From Prorocentrum cordatum (lineage: Eukaryota; Sar; Dinophyceae; Prorocentrales; Prorocentraceae), in assembly GCA_963575745.1 (NCBI GenBank), contig CAUYUJ010002076.1, positions 1 to 35,000 on the forward strand: a stretch of DNA of 35,000 nucleotides, read 5' to 3'. A model generated the notes under the pieces. It was not told where the DNA came from, did not search any database, and saw nothing but the letters and a program-made list of their open reading frames with translations. Every line of letters begins with the position of its first letter. Position 1 is the stretch's first letter. The translations under genes were made by a program, and so were the position numbers. Below, in pieces: positions 18,201 to 26,984 of this stretch.

Positions 18201-18803
18201 AGCCACGGCGGCGCCCCCGCCACCTCTGCCGCTGCCGCGGCAGCGGCGGCCCCGCGTGGAGTCAGCCCTGTCCGCAACGCGAGCCTCACGGCAGCGGGCA
18301 TGGACGAGGCTCAGCGCCAGGCCACCGACCGCGCCGCTCGCCACGCCCAGCTAGTGGCTGACGCGCTGGCAGGGCGTGCGCCGCCGCAGCCACAGGGCCC
18401 ACCGCCCGAGGCGAGCGCGGAGGGCGCACACGAACAAGCTGTTCCAGCTGATGCTGCTCATCACGGCACTGACGGGGCGGGCGCGCCGCCGCAGGACGGA
18501 CCAACGGTGTCGCGTGCGCAGTATTCGCGCGCGCGCTGCGCCGCTGCCGCGCCGCGCTGCCGCCGCTGGTTTGCTTTTGCTCTTGCGCTCGGCAGGATGG
18601 ATCGAGGAGTCGCCTCCCTCTCCCCCTGCTGCCGCCTCACCTTTCCTCCCTCCGCCCCCCACGGTACAGGAGTGAGGAGGTTTTTTCGAGGCAGTTTTGC
18701 CGATGTTTATGAACCCCCCCCGGCGCAGCGTCGACCATGCCTTGCCTACACTTTTGGCCCGACGGCGGCTTCAGCCCCGTCCAAGCCAATCTGCTGCGAC
18801 GCC
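15123..18803 (+). CDS. Cys-rich, low-complexity ORF upstream of and in frame with ORF2
   Basis: First ATG at 15123; no stop separates it from ORF2, so with ORF2 it forms one frame of more than 2,700 codons. Residues about 150-290 look folded (AYHVLAFHVRDV, WVILHHDHGDTTTRLWAPTQ). From 16035 comes a Cys-rich module (WICLQCRFQCCQYC, CPDC, CNSWTC, CC, C) with several CxxC pairs, a likely zinc-binding domain. Another folded region follows (EGYVLFGPHQALKEDFIFNK, RWRDVVLYWDAEGGPGPQAL). From about 17080 to 18500 it is Gln/Arg/Pro/Ala/Ser-rich and surely disordered. The last ~270 bases (18530-18803) look like untranslated linker. Either it is a real N-terminal extension of ORF2 or a separate protein whose stop is lost. 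No family recognised. Confidence 0.5.
16035..16262 (+). other. Cys-rich putative zinc-binding module
   Basis: Within the preceding ORF, about 75 residues contain some fourteen Cys, with pairs CLQC, CCQYC, CPDC, then CNSWTC and CCLSSRC. The spacing suggests two or more zinc sites but does not match a named finger that I can identify. Confidence 0.5.
17453..17468 (+). repeat. Variant motif TGCGGCTTCAGCCCAG, copy 1
   Basis: Same core as the GGCGGCTTCAGCCCCG motif with different ends; here read in another frame, as AASAQ. Confidence 0.5.
18615..18670 (+). promoter_or_regulatory. Candidate splice acceptor before ORF2
   Basis: About 50 bases of mostly C/T (GCCTCCCTCTCCCCCTGCTG and on) end in GGTACAGG, with AG at about 18668-18669. 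The ORF2 ATG in frame is 135 bases further on, and a short upstream frame begins at 18703. The form suits a splice or spliced-leader acceptor. If used, it would make ORF2 a separate mRNA starting after the low-complexity part. Confidence 0.4.
18764..18779 (+). repeat. GGCGGCTTCAGCCCCG motif, copy 4
   Basis: Just upstream of the ORF2 ATG, in the probable untranslated linker, and read out of the GGFSP frame. The DNA, not only the peptide, therefore recurs. Confidence 0.6.
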
Positions 18804-21800
18804 ATGAGCTCCTACTGTGGCCAAGCCTCCTACCTGGGTGACGGCCAGGCCGCCCTCCACCGTGCGGGGCGTGCTAACCCCAGCTCCACCGACGGAGATG
18901 GGCCAGGTCGCTCCATCCACCTCGTCAGCCTCAACATCACGAGTCTTCCAGCGAACTGGCCAACCATTACCGCCCTAGGTGTCGACCACAACGCCGCAGT
19001 CATAGCGCTGCAGGAGACCCGTCATGCCAAGCCTACCAGGCAAGCCATCGCCACCAACGCCGCCAATCCACACCACGGAGGATACCAGGCCAGTCTGGGA
19101 CCTGACCTGGACCTGGCGCGTGCCCAGCGCAAAGCTGCTCACGGTGGCACGGACCACACGGTCGAGGGCAACACCGGCGCCTCGGGCGGGGTTGCCATCC
19201 TCTCTAAGGACGCCATCGTCGACTCCACCGTCGACGACATTGCGACCTGTATCGCCACCCTCAAGGCCAAGAAACGATGGCACGAGGCCTTCCTCCCGCT
19301 CTGCACCCAGCACCGCCGCAGGCGGCGACGAAACAACCACGGTCCCGCTGGGATCTACATTGCGAGCCTCTACGGGGTCGCTGGAGGGGACAGCACCGAT
19401 ATATTTCGGCTTGCTGATTGCGCCGCCGCGAGGGTCGGCTCAGCCCCGTATTTCATTTGTATGGACGCCAACACGAACATCGACGACAATCCACACCTGC
19501 TGCACATGATGCAGCACGGATGGTCCAACGTCGCTGAAGGCACACCAGACCACACCATGCACACATATGGCAATATCCCTGACTGGGACCGCGTCACCAA
19601 GTGCCCCCGCACTTCGCGCATCGACTATGTCATCGCCAACCAAGCTGCGCGATCCCTTGTCACCGACTTCTGCTATCTGCGTGACTTGCCAGCGAAGTCC
19701 CATGTTGGCCTGCAGGTCACACTCGACCTAAGCCGCCTCGATCACACGGCCCCACGCCTTTTGGCCCCCACGCCATACCCTCCAAACGACGGAGCTCATG
19801 AGGACCACGAACTCCAGGCACTAGGGACCCACATCGCCGGACGATACCACGACCGCATGGAGCAGGCTGACGCACGCGACGATGTGGAACGCATGTTCGC
19901 CCTGGCAAACGAGGCCAGCCATGAGTACCATCTCACCCGGCTGCGGGACCTGCCGCCCCCACCGCCAGACCACCCAAAAAAGAAGGCCCCTACCATGCAC
20001 GGGCTCACACCCACGTTCGAGGAGCGACCCGCCGTCCCCCGCGCCTTTCCCACCTACGGAGCTTCCACGATTCACATGAACCGCCTTCGCAAGCTCCATC
20101 GGCAACTTTGCGAGCTTCGCTTCATCGGACTGCACCATCATATAGACTGCCGTGCTATCCCGCCGCACCTGGCGCAACGCATCGACTGCGCGTGGGCCGC
20201 GGCCCGCCTTCTCTGCCACAAGCTGCGCCCCACGGCCCTCCTGGCTTTTCCTGACGCCTGGACCCCCGACGTGCCAGCGCCACGCGGAGAGCAGCTCGAT
20301 CGTCTGATCCAAAATCTAGACTCGGAGCTGGCGCGACGTGCAAACCGAGCCAAAGCTGAACGCATCAAGATCTGGTCTGAGGGCGTCCGCGAGCCAAGCG
20401 GGCGAAAGGCGGCCATATACGCACGGGCTGCCGACTGCTCGCCCACGGCGTATCTCCGCACGCCTACCACTCCCGACGATGCACAGCTCCACTGCGACAT
20501 CACCGCCTTCAACCCTGACCAAGCTAGCACGGACGACAGTGACGCCGACACCGACGCCGGCGGCTTCAGCCCCGGCGACGGTAGCTCGCCCGACACGGAC
20601 AACGACGACGGCCCCATTCGTGGCCCACTACCAGCCCAGGTTCCCGACGCCCTCCCCGCCAACGCTATCGTTGCCAACACCAAAGACATGCTCAAGCTCA
20701 TGGTCGACACCTGGGAGCCCATCCTGGGCACGTACCGCGCTCGCGCGGGCCATGACGCCGAAGCTATGCCGACGTGGGCGGACTTCTACGACGAATACCG
20801 CCAAGAGCTGCCTACGCCATCACCAGCAGCCCCCTTCCACCTTACCGACGACCAACTCATCCACTTCATTCGCACCCGTTCACCGCGCCGCGCGGGGGGA
20901 CTCGACGGCTGGACGACCAAGGAGGCAAAGGAGTTACCCGACGACATCCTTCGCCTCTTCGCCAGCGTCTTACGTGCTATGCAACGCACTGGCACCATCC
21001 CCGAGCCCCTCCTGCACGTGCCAAACCCGTGCCTCCGAAAAGGCCGAGGGGAACTCCCGACGGACCAACGGCTTCTCTCGGTTCTTTCCGTGTGGATGTA
21101 TGCGTGGGAGGCGCCGGCCTACCGTAGCCTCACGACCTGGCGGCAAGGATGGACCCATGCCACGAGCTTCGGCGCCGTTCCCAAAGCCACCATTGGGGAT
21201 GTCAGCACTTCTCTCGCCCTGCGCATCGAACACGCCAGGACTTTACTCCTCCCCTTAGCTGGAGCAGCCCTTGACCGACAGAAGTGCTTCGACTACCTCA
21301 TCACGGACATCTGTCTAAACCTTGCGCTGCACGCGGGGTGCCCACAAGACATCGTTACTGTCCGCCGAAACTTCTACAGACACCACAAACGCTACATCCG
21401 CATGAACGGAGCGTACTCCAGGGACCTGGCCAGGACAAACGGTCACCTCCAGGGCAGCTCGTGGTCCCTGGATGACATCAAGCTGCTCATGTGCGTGTGG
21501 ACAAAGAGGCAGCACCGATACGTTCCTCGATCACTCAGCACTACCTTCGTTGACGACAGCAACTCCACTACCCACACCGCTCCTGAGCTGCAGAAATCTC
21601 TCGACGAAACCGCCAAGTTTGACCGATTCTCCGGTCAGCGCATTCACCCTGGTAAAGTGGCAGGGTGGGCGCTCACCGATGAGCTGCACGCCGCCGTCAC
21701 CCAGCTCACACTGGCGGATCGCCCCCTCCGAGTGGTCGATTCCTTCAAGCTCGTCGGGAGTTACATCAACGCCGAGGCAGCGCCGGCTCCAGCCGCGCTT

Positions 21801-23264
21801 AACCTCACGGCCACCGCAGACGCCCGTGTGCGGAGGGCGACTATCCGCCTGCCGCGCATTGGCAAGCTCCCGTCGCCGATGCTTATCAAGGCGCGGCACG
21901 CCCGATCCCTGGCCGCCAGCGTCTGCACCACGGGCACCGACATCCAAGCACCATCAGGCCCAGCCAAGACTGCCTACAACCACGCCCTCAAGGCGGCTAT
22001 CCGCCCCAAGGGGAACAAGTGGGTCGAGTTCTGGACTCTCATGGCCGTGTGCGTGCCGGGACACGCCCTTGAGATCGACGCCATCACGCAGCGTGAAGCA
22101 TTCCTGTGCCTGCGGCGTCAGGTTAACCGCGACGTCACACTCTGCGGGCTCGCCAGAGACCTCCAACACCACGTCCAGACCCTGTTTGGTGGAGGACCCG
22201 TCGGGCGACTCGTCCAGTCGCTCCAGCAGCTCCGATGGACCTGGCCCACATTTGGCATCATGTACGATGACTGGGGCTGCCCGATCAGCTGGCTGAATCT
22301 ACCCCAAAACGCCTTCCTGCACATGCTGCGGGCCTCACAACGCAGGGCATTTCTGCGGAAGATCAAGCCACGGCGACACGACCTTGGCTACCTCGCCTCG
22401 GTCAGACAGGGCCTTGACCTCTTCGCCAGCACGTGGCTCGCGCGAACCAAAGGAGCAGCCAAATGCACTGCCTGGCAGCTGGCGCTCCTCCTGAACTACC
22501 TGTCGGGCGGGGACCACACCCAACAGCGACGATCCCGATCCAACACGTCGGCAGACCCCAGCCCCATGTGCCGCTACTGCGACGAGGAAGAGGAAACTCA
22601 GGAGCACACTGTCCGCGACTGTAAGTGCTGGGCCCGAGAAAGAGTTCCTCTCACCACCCTCATCAGTGACGACCAGTGGGCCCGTCTTCCGCCGCACACA
22701 AGACACTGCGGGCTCTTCGACGAAGACCCAGCCCTCCTCGACCTGCAGGCCGACCTCGCGAGGGACCCGCTGCCACAGCCCATCCCGCGGCCCCCCCCTG
22801 AGGGTGATCCTGCGGCTTCAGCCCAGGACACCTACACCACCTACCTTGACAACGACACTGGATGGACATGGGTCTATGCTGCCACGGACGGTGCGTGCAC
22901 CAACCAAGCCATCCCACTCCTAGCACGAGCGGGCTACGGCGTCTACTACGGCATCGACCACCGCATGAACTACAGTGCACGCGTTCACGGCCTAACGCAG
23001 AACGCCCAGGTTGCGGAGACCCTTGCCATCGTCCACCTTACGGCGTGTGCCGAACGGCCCGTGCACGTCTTCGTGGACAACCAGGCGGTGGTCGATGGGT
23101 TCCAAAGCATCATCGACGGACATCCAGCGCCGCAGGGCACGCACGCGGAGCTCTGCCTGGAGGATCTTGAGCTGCGCATGGCCCAGCTCCCGGAACCTCC
23201 TCAGAGCTCCCGGATACATGAGCCACGAAGCGGCGCCTTAGAATCATGTAGGCAAGTTGGCTAA
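18804..23264 (+). CDS. LINE ORF2: EEP endonuclease, reverse transcriptase, CCHC, truncated RNase H
   Basis: 1,486 codons from ATG at 18804; the frame is also open upstream. The AP-like endonuclease spans residues ~36-310: Asn44 in SLNITSL, Glu71 in LQETR, Asp221/Asn223 in MDANTN, Asp274 in SRIDYV, His300 in SHVGL. This would nick target DNA. The reverse transcriptase lies at ~700-1000: motif A Asp824 (ALDRQKCFDYL), motif B from Gly880 (GHLQGSSWS), motif C FVDD with Asp917/Asp918, then KLVGSYIN. A C-x2-C-x8-H-x4-C knuckle starts at Cys1256. RNase H follows with Asp1362 (ATDGA), Glu1405 (VAETLA) and Asp1425 (VFVDNQ); the final Asp/His motif is absent because the sequence changes character at about 23200. 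Catalytic residues are intact, but the C-terminus and 3' UTR are gone. Confidence 0.85.
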   Translation: MSSYCGQASYLGDGQAALHRAGRANPSSTDGDGPGRSIHLVSLNITSLPANWPTITALGVDHNAAVIALQETRHAKPTRQAIATNAANPHHGGYQASLGPDLDLARAQRKAAHGGTDHTVEGNTGASGGVAILSKDAIVDSTVDDIATCIATLKAKKRWHEAFLPLCTQHRRRRRRNNHGPAGIYIASLYGVAGGDSTDIFRLADCAAARVGSAPYFICMDANTNIDDNPHLLHMMQHGWSNVAEGTPDHTMHTYGNIPDWDRVTKCPRTSRIDYVIANQAARSLVTDFCYLRDLPAKSHVGLQVTLDLSRLDHTAPRLLAPTPYPPNDGAHEDHELQALGTHIAGRYHDRMEQADARDDVERMFALANEASHEYHLTRLRDLPPPPPDHPKKKAPTMHGLTPTFEERPAVPRAFPTYGASTIHMNRLRKLHRQLCELRFIGLHHHIDCRAIPPHLAQRIDCAWAAARLLCHKLRPTALLAFPDAWTPDVPAPRGEQLDRLIQNLDSELARRANRAKAERIKIWSEGVREPSGRKAAIYARAADCSPTAYLRTPTTPDDAQLHCDITAFNPDQASTDDSDADTDAGGFSPGDGSSPDTDNDDGPIRGPLPAQVPDALPANAIVANTKDMLKLMVDTWEPILGTYRARAGHDAEAMPTWADFYDEYRQELPTPSPAAPFHLTDDQLIHFIRTRSPRRAGGLDGWTTKEAKELPDDILRLFASVLRAMQRTGTIPEPLLHVPNPCLRKGRGELPTDQRLLSVLSVWMYAWEAPAYRSLTTWRQGWTHATSFGAVPKATIGDVSTSLALRIEHARTLLLPLAGAALDRQKCFDYLITDICLNLALHAGCPQDIVTVRRNFYRHHKRYIRMNGAYSRDLARTNGHLQGSSWSLDDIKLLMCVWTKRQHRYVPRSLSTTFVDDSNSTTHTAPELQKSLDETAKFDRFSGQRIHPGKVAGWALTDELHAAVTQLTLADRPLRVVDSFKLVGSYINAEAAPAPAALNLTATADARVRRATIRLPRIGKLPSPMLIKARHARSLAASVCTTGTDIQAPSGPAKTAYNHALKAAIRPKGNKWVEFWTLMAVCVPGHALEIDAITQREAFLCLRRQVNRDVTLCGLARDLQHHVQTLFGGGPVGRLVQSLQQLRWTWPTFGIMYDDWGCPISWLNLPQNAFLHMLRASQRRAFLRKIKPRRHDLGYLASVRQGLDLFASTWLARTKGAAKCTAWQLALLLNYLSGGDHTQQRRSRSNTSADPSPMCRYCDEEEETQEHTVRDCKCWARERVPLTTLISDDQWARLPPHTRHCGLFDEDPALLDLQADLARDPLPQPIPRPPPEGDPAASAQDTYTTYLDNDTGWTWVYAATDGACTNQAIPLLARAGYGVYYGIDHRMNYSARVHGLTQNAQVAETLAIVHLTACAERPVHVFVDNQAVVDGFQSIIDGHPAPQGTHAELCLEDLELRMAQLPEPPQSSRIHEPRSGALESCRQVG
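20559..20574 (+). repeat. GGCGGCTTCAGCCCCG motif, copy 5
   Basis: In ORF2 between endonuclease and RT, in an Asp-rich linker; read as AGGFSPGDG. Confidence 0.6.
22811..22826 (+). repeat. Variant motif TGCGGCTTCAGCCCAG, copy 2
   Basis: Identical over 16 bases to the variant at 17453; it lies in the linker between the CCHC knuckle and RNase H and is read as AASAQ. Confidence 0.5.
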
Positions 23265-23924
23265 CATGCAACGGCCGTGTCACAAGTTGACATTGCAGGA
23301 CATTGGCACGCACGTTATGGCATGCGTTGGCCTCAATGGAGCTTTGTCGACCGTTGGCGCAGCGTCGCATGTTACAAAAAAGCGGAACAAACGAGTTTAA
23401 CAAGAGGCATGTTGTTTGCGTTGCTACGGTTGCATTGCAATTCGTTAATGGCTCCTGCTCATCCTCTTGTTCCTCTTCTGCCACGCGGGCGCGCCCTATT
23501 ATACCTATCCGAGGATCTCCTCCTCCTCCTCCTCCTCCTCCTCCTCGAGGGTGCCCTTGCGTCTTTGTCTCTGGGGTTCCTCCGTCGCTGTTTTCGCTGG
23601 TTGGCCTGCCGAGATACCTTTTGGGCTGCGATTCCCAACGGTCTTGCGTCTTGAATTGGGAGGGGGAGGGGGAGAAGGAGGAGGGGCAACCATCGGCGCC
23701 CCCGCACGCAGCGGATCATGGACGCCGTTTGCTACACGAAACGCGATTCCACGCCGCGGATGCGCGCGGCGGCTGCGATCCGCGAGGCCATGGGCCCGCT
23801 GCCAGGAAGGTTCGCGCAGCGTTGGTGCGGCGGCGACCCCTCCGAGGGCGTTCAGGGTTGAACGCCGCCGGTTGGTCGAACGATCAGGCCTTAAGAAAGG
23901 CGCCGATTTTTCAAGGTTGACCTC
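23265..23924. other. Gene-free DNA after the truncated LINE
   Basis: Composition drops in GC from about 23215, marking the LINE breakpoint. There is a (TCC)n run at about 23517-23546 and no protein-like frame. Open frames on both strands are short or low in complexity. No poly(A) or AT-rich tail marks a normal LINE 3' end. Confidence 0.6.
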
Positions 23925-24060
23925 CTCATCCCCCCCCTCCTCCTCCTCCTCCTCCCCCCCCTCCTCATCCTCGTCCTCAGGCCGAGGAGCGAAGCGGGGA
24001 TCTCCTCCTCCTCCTCCTCCCCATCCCGCATCTCCTCCCCCTCGCCCCTCCTCTTCCGAG
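23925..24060. repeat. CTC-triplet tracts
   Basis: Two clusters of TCC/CTC triplets, at about 23925-23970 and 24000-24058, separated by a short unique piece. Confidence 0.85.
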
Positions 24061-24603
24061 GATCTCGCTCTCATCTCGGGGGAGCGTGAGACTCGAGTAA
24101 TACTGTAGTAATGCCCACTCGGTGCACATTCTTGTTCCCTCCTGGCATCTTTCTTCTTTCTCCTGATCCATCGTCGCCCTGATAACATGCGCGCCTCGAG
24201 CCCCCGCCGCGACTGAGATACTCGCGGTGGGGCGATGAGGCCGCGCCATATTGAGAGCCGACGGCAGTGGCCAGGTCGCGGCCGCGCCATTGGGGATATT
24301 GACTGGGGGACCCGGGTTCGGGGGTTGAGGGGTCGGTGCGGTTCCGTCCGGCCCAGCCCTTAGCCAGCCGAACCTCTCCTTTCTTACAGCCAATCGAGGG
24401 GGGCAGGAGCTATCCGCACAGCTCGGCATATGCCTGCTCCCCCAGTCCCATGGGCGCACAGTTCTCTGCCCCGCCCCACGCAGCATGGCTGCGGCAGGAC
24501 GAGGAGGAGGACGATGAGGACGATGAGGGATGAGAGGAGGCGGAGGAGTAAGAGGAGGAGGGCTTGAGATTCTCTTGGCCCATTCTTCTTTTCGGCCTCG
24601 TTT
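24061..24603. other. Gene-free unique DNA
   Basis: Mixed sequence with no convincing frame. The phrase GGCCGCGCCAT occurs twice (about 24239 and 24281). A short GAG/GAT triplet run lies at about 24499-24560. Confidence 0.5.
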
Positions 24604-24775
24604 GGAGTGGTGGTAATAAAGTGGTAGTGGTAGCAGCAGCGCAGTGGTAGTGGCAGTGGCAGTGGCTTGGCAGTGAAGTGGTAGTGACAGTGGCAATGGT
24701 AGTGGTAGTGGCAGTGGCAGCGGCAGTGGCATCGGCAGCGGTAGCGGCAGCGGTCGCGACAGTGGCAGCGTGGTG
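24604..24775. repeat. GTGGTA/GTGGCA hexamer microsatellite
   Basis: Degenerate tandem hexamers GTGGTA, GTGGCA and CAGTGG over about 170 bases, interrupted near 24665 and 24690. Confidence 0.85.
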
Positions 24776-24815
24776 CGAAAGTTTGCCGCCCTGTTGTTTT
24801 GTGGCAAGCACGCAG

Positions 24816-24912
24816 CATTCACAACTGCATTTGGTTGGGCCCTTCGCCAGGCTACTCTTGTTTTGAAAGACGCGGCGCCGGCCCCATTCACAACTGCATC
24901 TGGTTGGGTCCT
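24816..24912 (+). repeat. Direct repeat, 28 bp, period 69
   Basis: CATTCACAACTGCATTTGG at 24816 and CATTCACAACTGCATCTGG at 24885, each followed by TTGGG; about 26 of 28 bases match. Confidence 0.7.
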
Positions 24913-25022
24913 CTTTTCAGCGGAGCTGTATACCTCCTCGTTAAGAAAAAAATGGCATGAAAACGGGAGGCGCGTGAATGCGCAAGCCGCGCTGGGCGCG
25001 AACACAACGCGGCGGCTGGCGG

Positions 25023-25135
25023 CTCAGGAAGAGGAGGAGGAGGACGGGGAGGAGGATGAGGAGGAGGAGGAGGAGGAGGGGGAGGAGGAGGGGAGGAGGA
25101 GGAGGAGGACGACGACGAGGAGGAGGAGGAGAAGT
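25023..25135. repeat. GAG-triplet tract
   Basis: Purine-rich (GAG/GGA)n on the plus strand with occasional GAC. Long Glu/Arg frames here are artefacts. Confidence 0.9.
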
Positions 25136-25229
25136 CAGAGACAGAGCCAGAATCAAAGTAACAGTGAACTCACCTCTGGGCTTCTTCCATCTGAGGGGTC
25201 GGCGGAATGGCGCAAGCCCTTTCGAATGA

Positions 25230-25460
25230 GAGTCGCAGAAGGAGAAGGAGGAGGAGGAGGAGAAGGAGGAGGAGGAGGAGAAGGAGGAGGAGGAGGAGGG
25301 GGGAGGAGGAGGGAAGGGAGGAGGAGGAGTGGGAGGAGTGGGAGGAGGAGGAGGAGGAGGAGGAGGAGGAAGAGGAGGGAGGACAGTGGCCGAGGAGGGA
25401 AGAGGGAGAAGGAGGAGGAGGTCTCTCCTCCTCCATCCCTCCTCCTCCTGCTCCTCTTCT
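25230..25460. repeat. GGA-triplet tract flipping to TCC
   Basis: About 190 bases of GGA/GAG triplets, then at about 25420 the same strand turns to TCC/CTC triplets (to about 25470). The two arms could pair as a long imperfect hairpin. Confidence 0.85.
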
Positions 25461-25470
25461 TCCCCCTCCT

Positions 25471-25530
25471 CGTGGTTGGAGTCGTAGTTGGACTCGTGTT
25501 GGAGTCGTAGTTGGAGTCGTAGTTGGATGG
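25471..25530 (+). repeat. GTTGGAGTCGTA 12-mer tandem repeat
   Basis: About four to five copies of GTTGGAGTCGTA, with one GTTGGACTCGTG variant. Confidence 0.8.
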
Positions 25531-25683
25531 CCCTCCTCCTCCGCCCCCTTCTCCCCCTGCCCCTCCTCATCGTTATCCTCTTCGTGTTTACCCTGACGAC
25601 CGCTTGGGCGATCCATAGGGGTTGCAGGGGGCGTCGAAGGCCCCTGGGGGTGTGCCTCGGGCACTCCGGGTTCAGGTCGGTTC

Positions 25684-25749
25684 GGGGAGGGTACCCTAGT
25701 GTTCTTCATGTATGTTGGATGCTCTTGTGCATCCTGGGGAGGGTACCCT
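25684..25749 (+). repeat. Direct repeat GGGGAGGGTACCCT, period 52
   Basis: The identical 14-mer is at 25684-25697 and 25736-25749; GGATG-type words after each copy suggest an old 52-bp duplication. Confidence 0.65.
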
Positions 25750-25929
25750 CGGATGTTATGTGTGGTTGGGCTGGCGGAGGATCTCAAGTTCTTGACGGAT
25801 GTTCTTCTGTCCTAGGTCCGACCGTGCACCCGCTAGAAAGCTCTATAGCGTTGTTTGCGTGCTGGTCCCTGGTAGGCTGCGAAATGTGAAACGCTGGGTT
25901 AAGTCGTAGGGTCGCCATGCTTCATGTAC

Positions 25930-26012
25930 TATGCGGGAGGAGGAGGAGGAGGAGGAGGGGGGAGGAGGGAGGAGGAGGAAGAGGACCAAGAGGAGGAGGG
26001 AGGAGGTGGAGG
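25930..26012. repeat. GAG-triplet tract
   Basis: (GAG)n broken by GGG and AAG. It is followed by unique G-rich DNA to about 26250, with GTTCCTTGGGA repeated at about 26178 and 26211. Confidence 0.85.
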
Positions 26013-26396
26013 ATGAGATGCGCCTCGAACCAAAGATAGCGGCTGGCGCCCGCCAGAAGCGTCAGGACGCAAGGCCTTTGGACTCCAGACGTTTCAGGGT
26101 TAGCGAGGGGGGAGGGGGAGGACGGGGCGCCCCTCCAAGTCCTGGGGGTCAGAGCGGGAGCAGTGCAGAAGCGAGGGTTCCTTGGGAATGTCTGGGGGGA
26201 GGGGGGAATGGTTCCTTGGGAGTGTAAAATTTCTGGGGGGGGGGGGCTTCGGTTTCCTGATGGGGGTTGTATTTGATATTTTGGGATTTGAGGGCGTCTG
26301 GGAAGGCCCGCCGCTCCCGCGGCAGATCCGCAGGGATGCAAGGGCCTCGAGAGCGGCATCGACGAGCTCAGGACAGCCGCAGCTTCTCTTTCATGC

Positions 26397-26520
26397 AATG
26401 GCCAACGCTGATCATGGCCAGGCCATTCCCTGTCCCAGGACAGCGGCGCTGTCGGCCATGGAAGGCAAGCGCCGCGATCCTTGGAGCAGGAATGGTCTGA
26501 CCAGGATCGGCATTGGCAAT
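26397..26520. repeat. Imperfect palindrome 1 (~124 bp foldback)
   Basis: The arms 26397-26460 and the reverse complement of 26456-26520 align over about 65 bases with roughly three quarters identity, centred on CCATGG. The conserved parts are GATCATGGCCAGGCCATTCC and GCGGCGCT. Because the arms match, both strands encode similar peptides there (NADHGQAIPCPR and NADPGQTIPAPR); this reflects the palindrome and is not a gene. Confidence 0.75.
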
Positions 26521-26736
26521 CTCGATGCACGTTGACTCTATAGCTACAACAGTTTTTTTCACCGTCATGCATGCCACCGAGCAACAATTGCATCAATCTC
26601 CTCGGTGCTCTTCATGCCCCTCGACCGGCAGCGGGAAAGGATGAGAACAAGGAGGCGGGGCATGAGGAGGGGGGTGAATGCAAGATGGGCGGCCGACGTC
26701 TGCCGTGCTTCTATGCAGCACGACATCCTTTAAGTG

Positions 26737-26984
26737 CGCGGGCCGCCAGGACAAAATGGACAGGAAGCCGACGTGATCCACAGACCTCGGTTCAGAAATC
26801 CGCAGGCCAACATTTTTTTTGCAGCAGTCGCGCACCCCCCCCCCTCCCCAGCGCGCGGGGGGGGGGGAAAGGGGGCTTCACCTAGAACAGAATCATAAGC
26901 AAACATTCCTTGGGCGCAGAATTTCCGAACCGCGGTTTGCAGATCATTTCGGCTTCCCCATCTTGGTCGTGGAGCGCGCCTACA
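26737..26984. repeat. Imperfect palindrome 2 (~250 bp foldback with C/G core)
   Basis: The left arm contains GGAAGCCGACGTGATCCACA from 26763; the right arm, ending at 26957, read on the minus strand gives GGAAGCCGAAATGATCTGCA. Alignment continues through CGGTTC and outward to about 26737 and 26984. The centre has a C-run and a matching G-run around GCGCGC (about 26829-26870), which could pair as well. T8 sits beside the left arm at 26813-26820. Confidence 0.75.

Noticed and set aside
24941-25787. Long Glu/Arg, Pro and Ser/Leu frames in the GGA/TCC region, including a Pro-rich peptide near 25580-25780
   Set aside because: Translations of triplet repeats. The Pro-rich peptide is partly explained by the 52-bp direct repeat and has no supporting start, splice site or partner exon.
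26368-26577. Small minus-strand protein with a match to a plus-strand peptide
   Set aside because: The peptide similarity between strands results from the palindrome; no other sign of coding.
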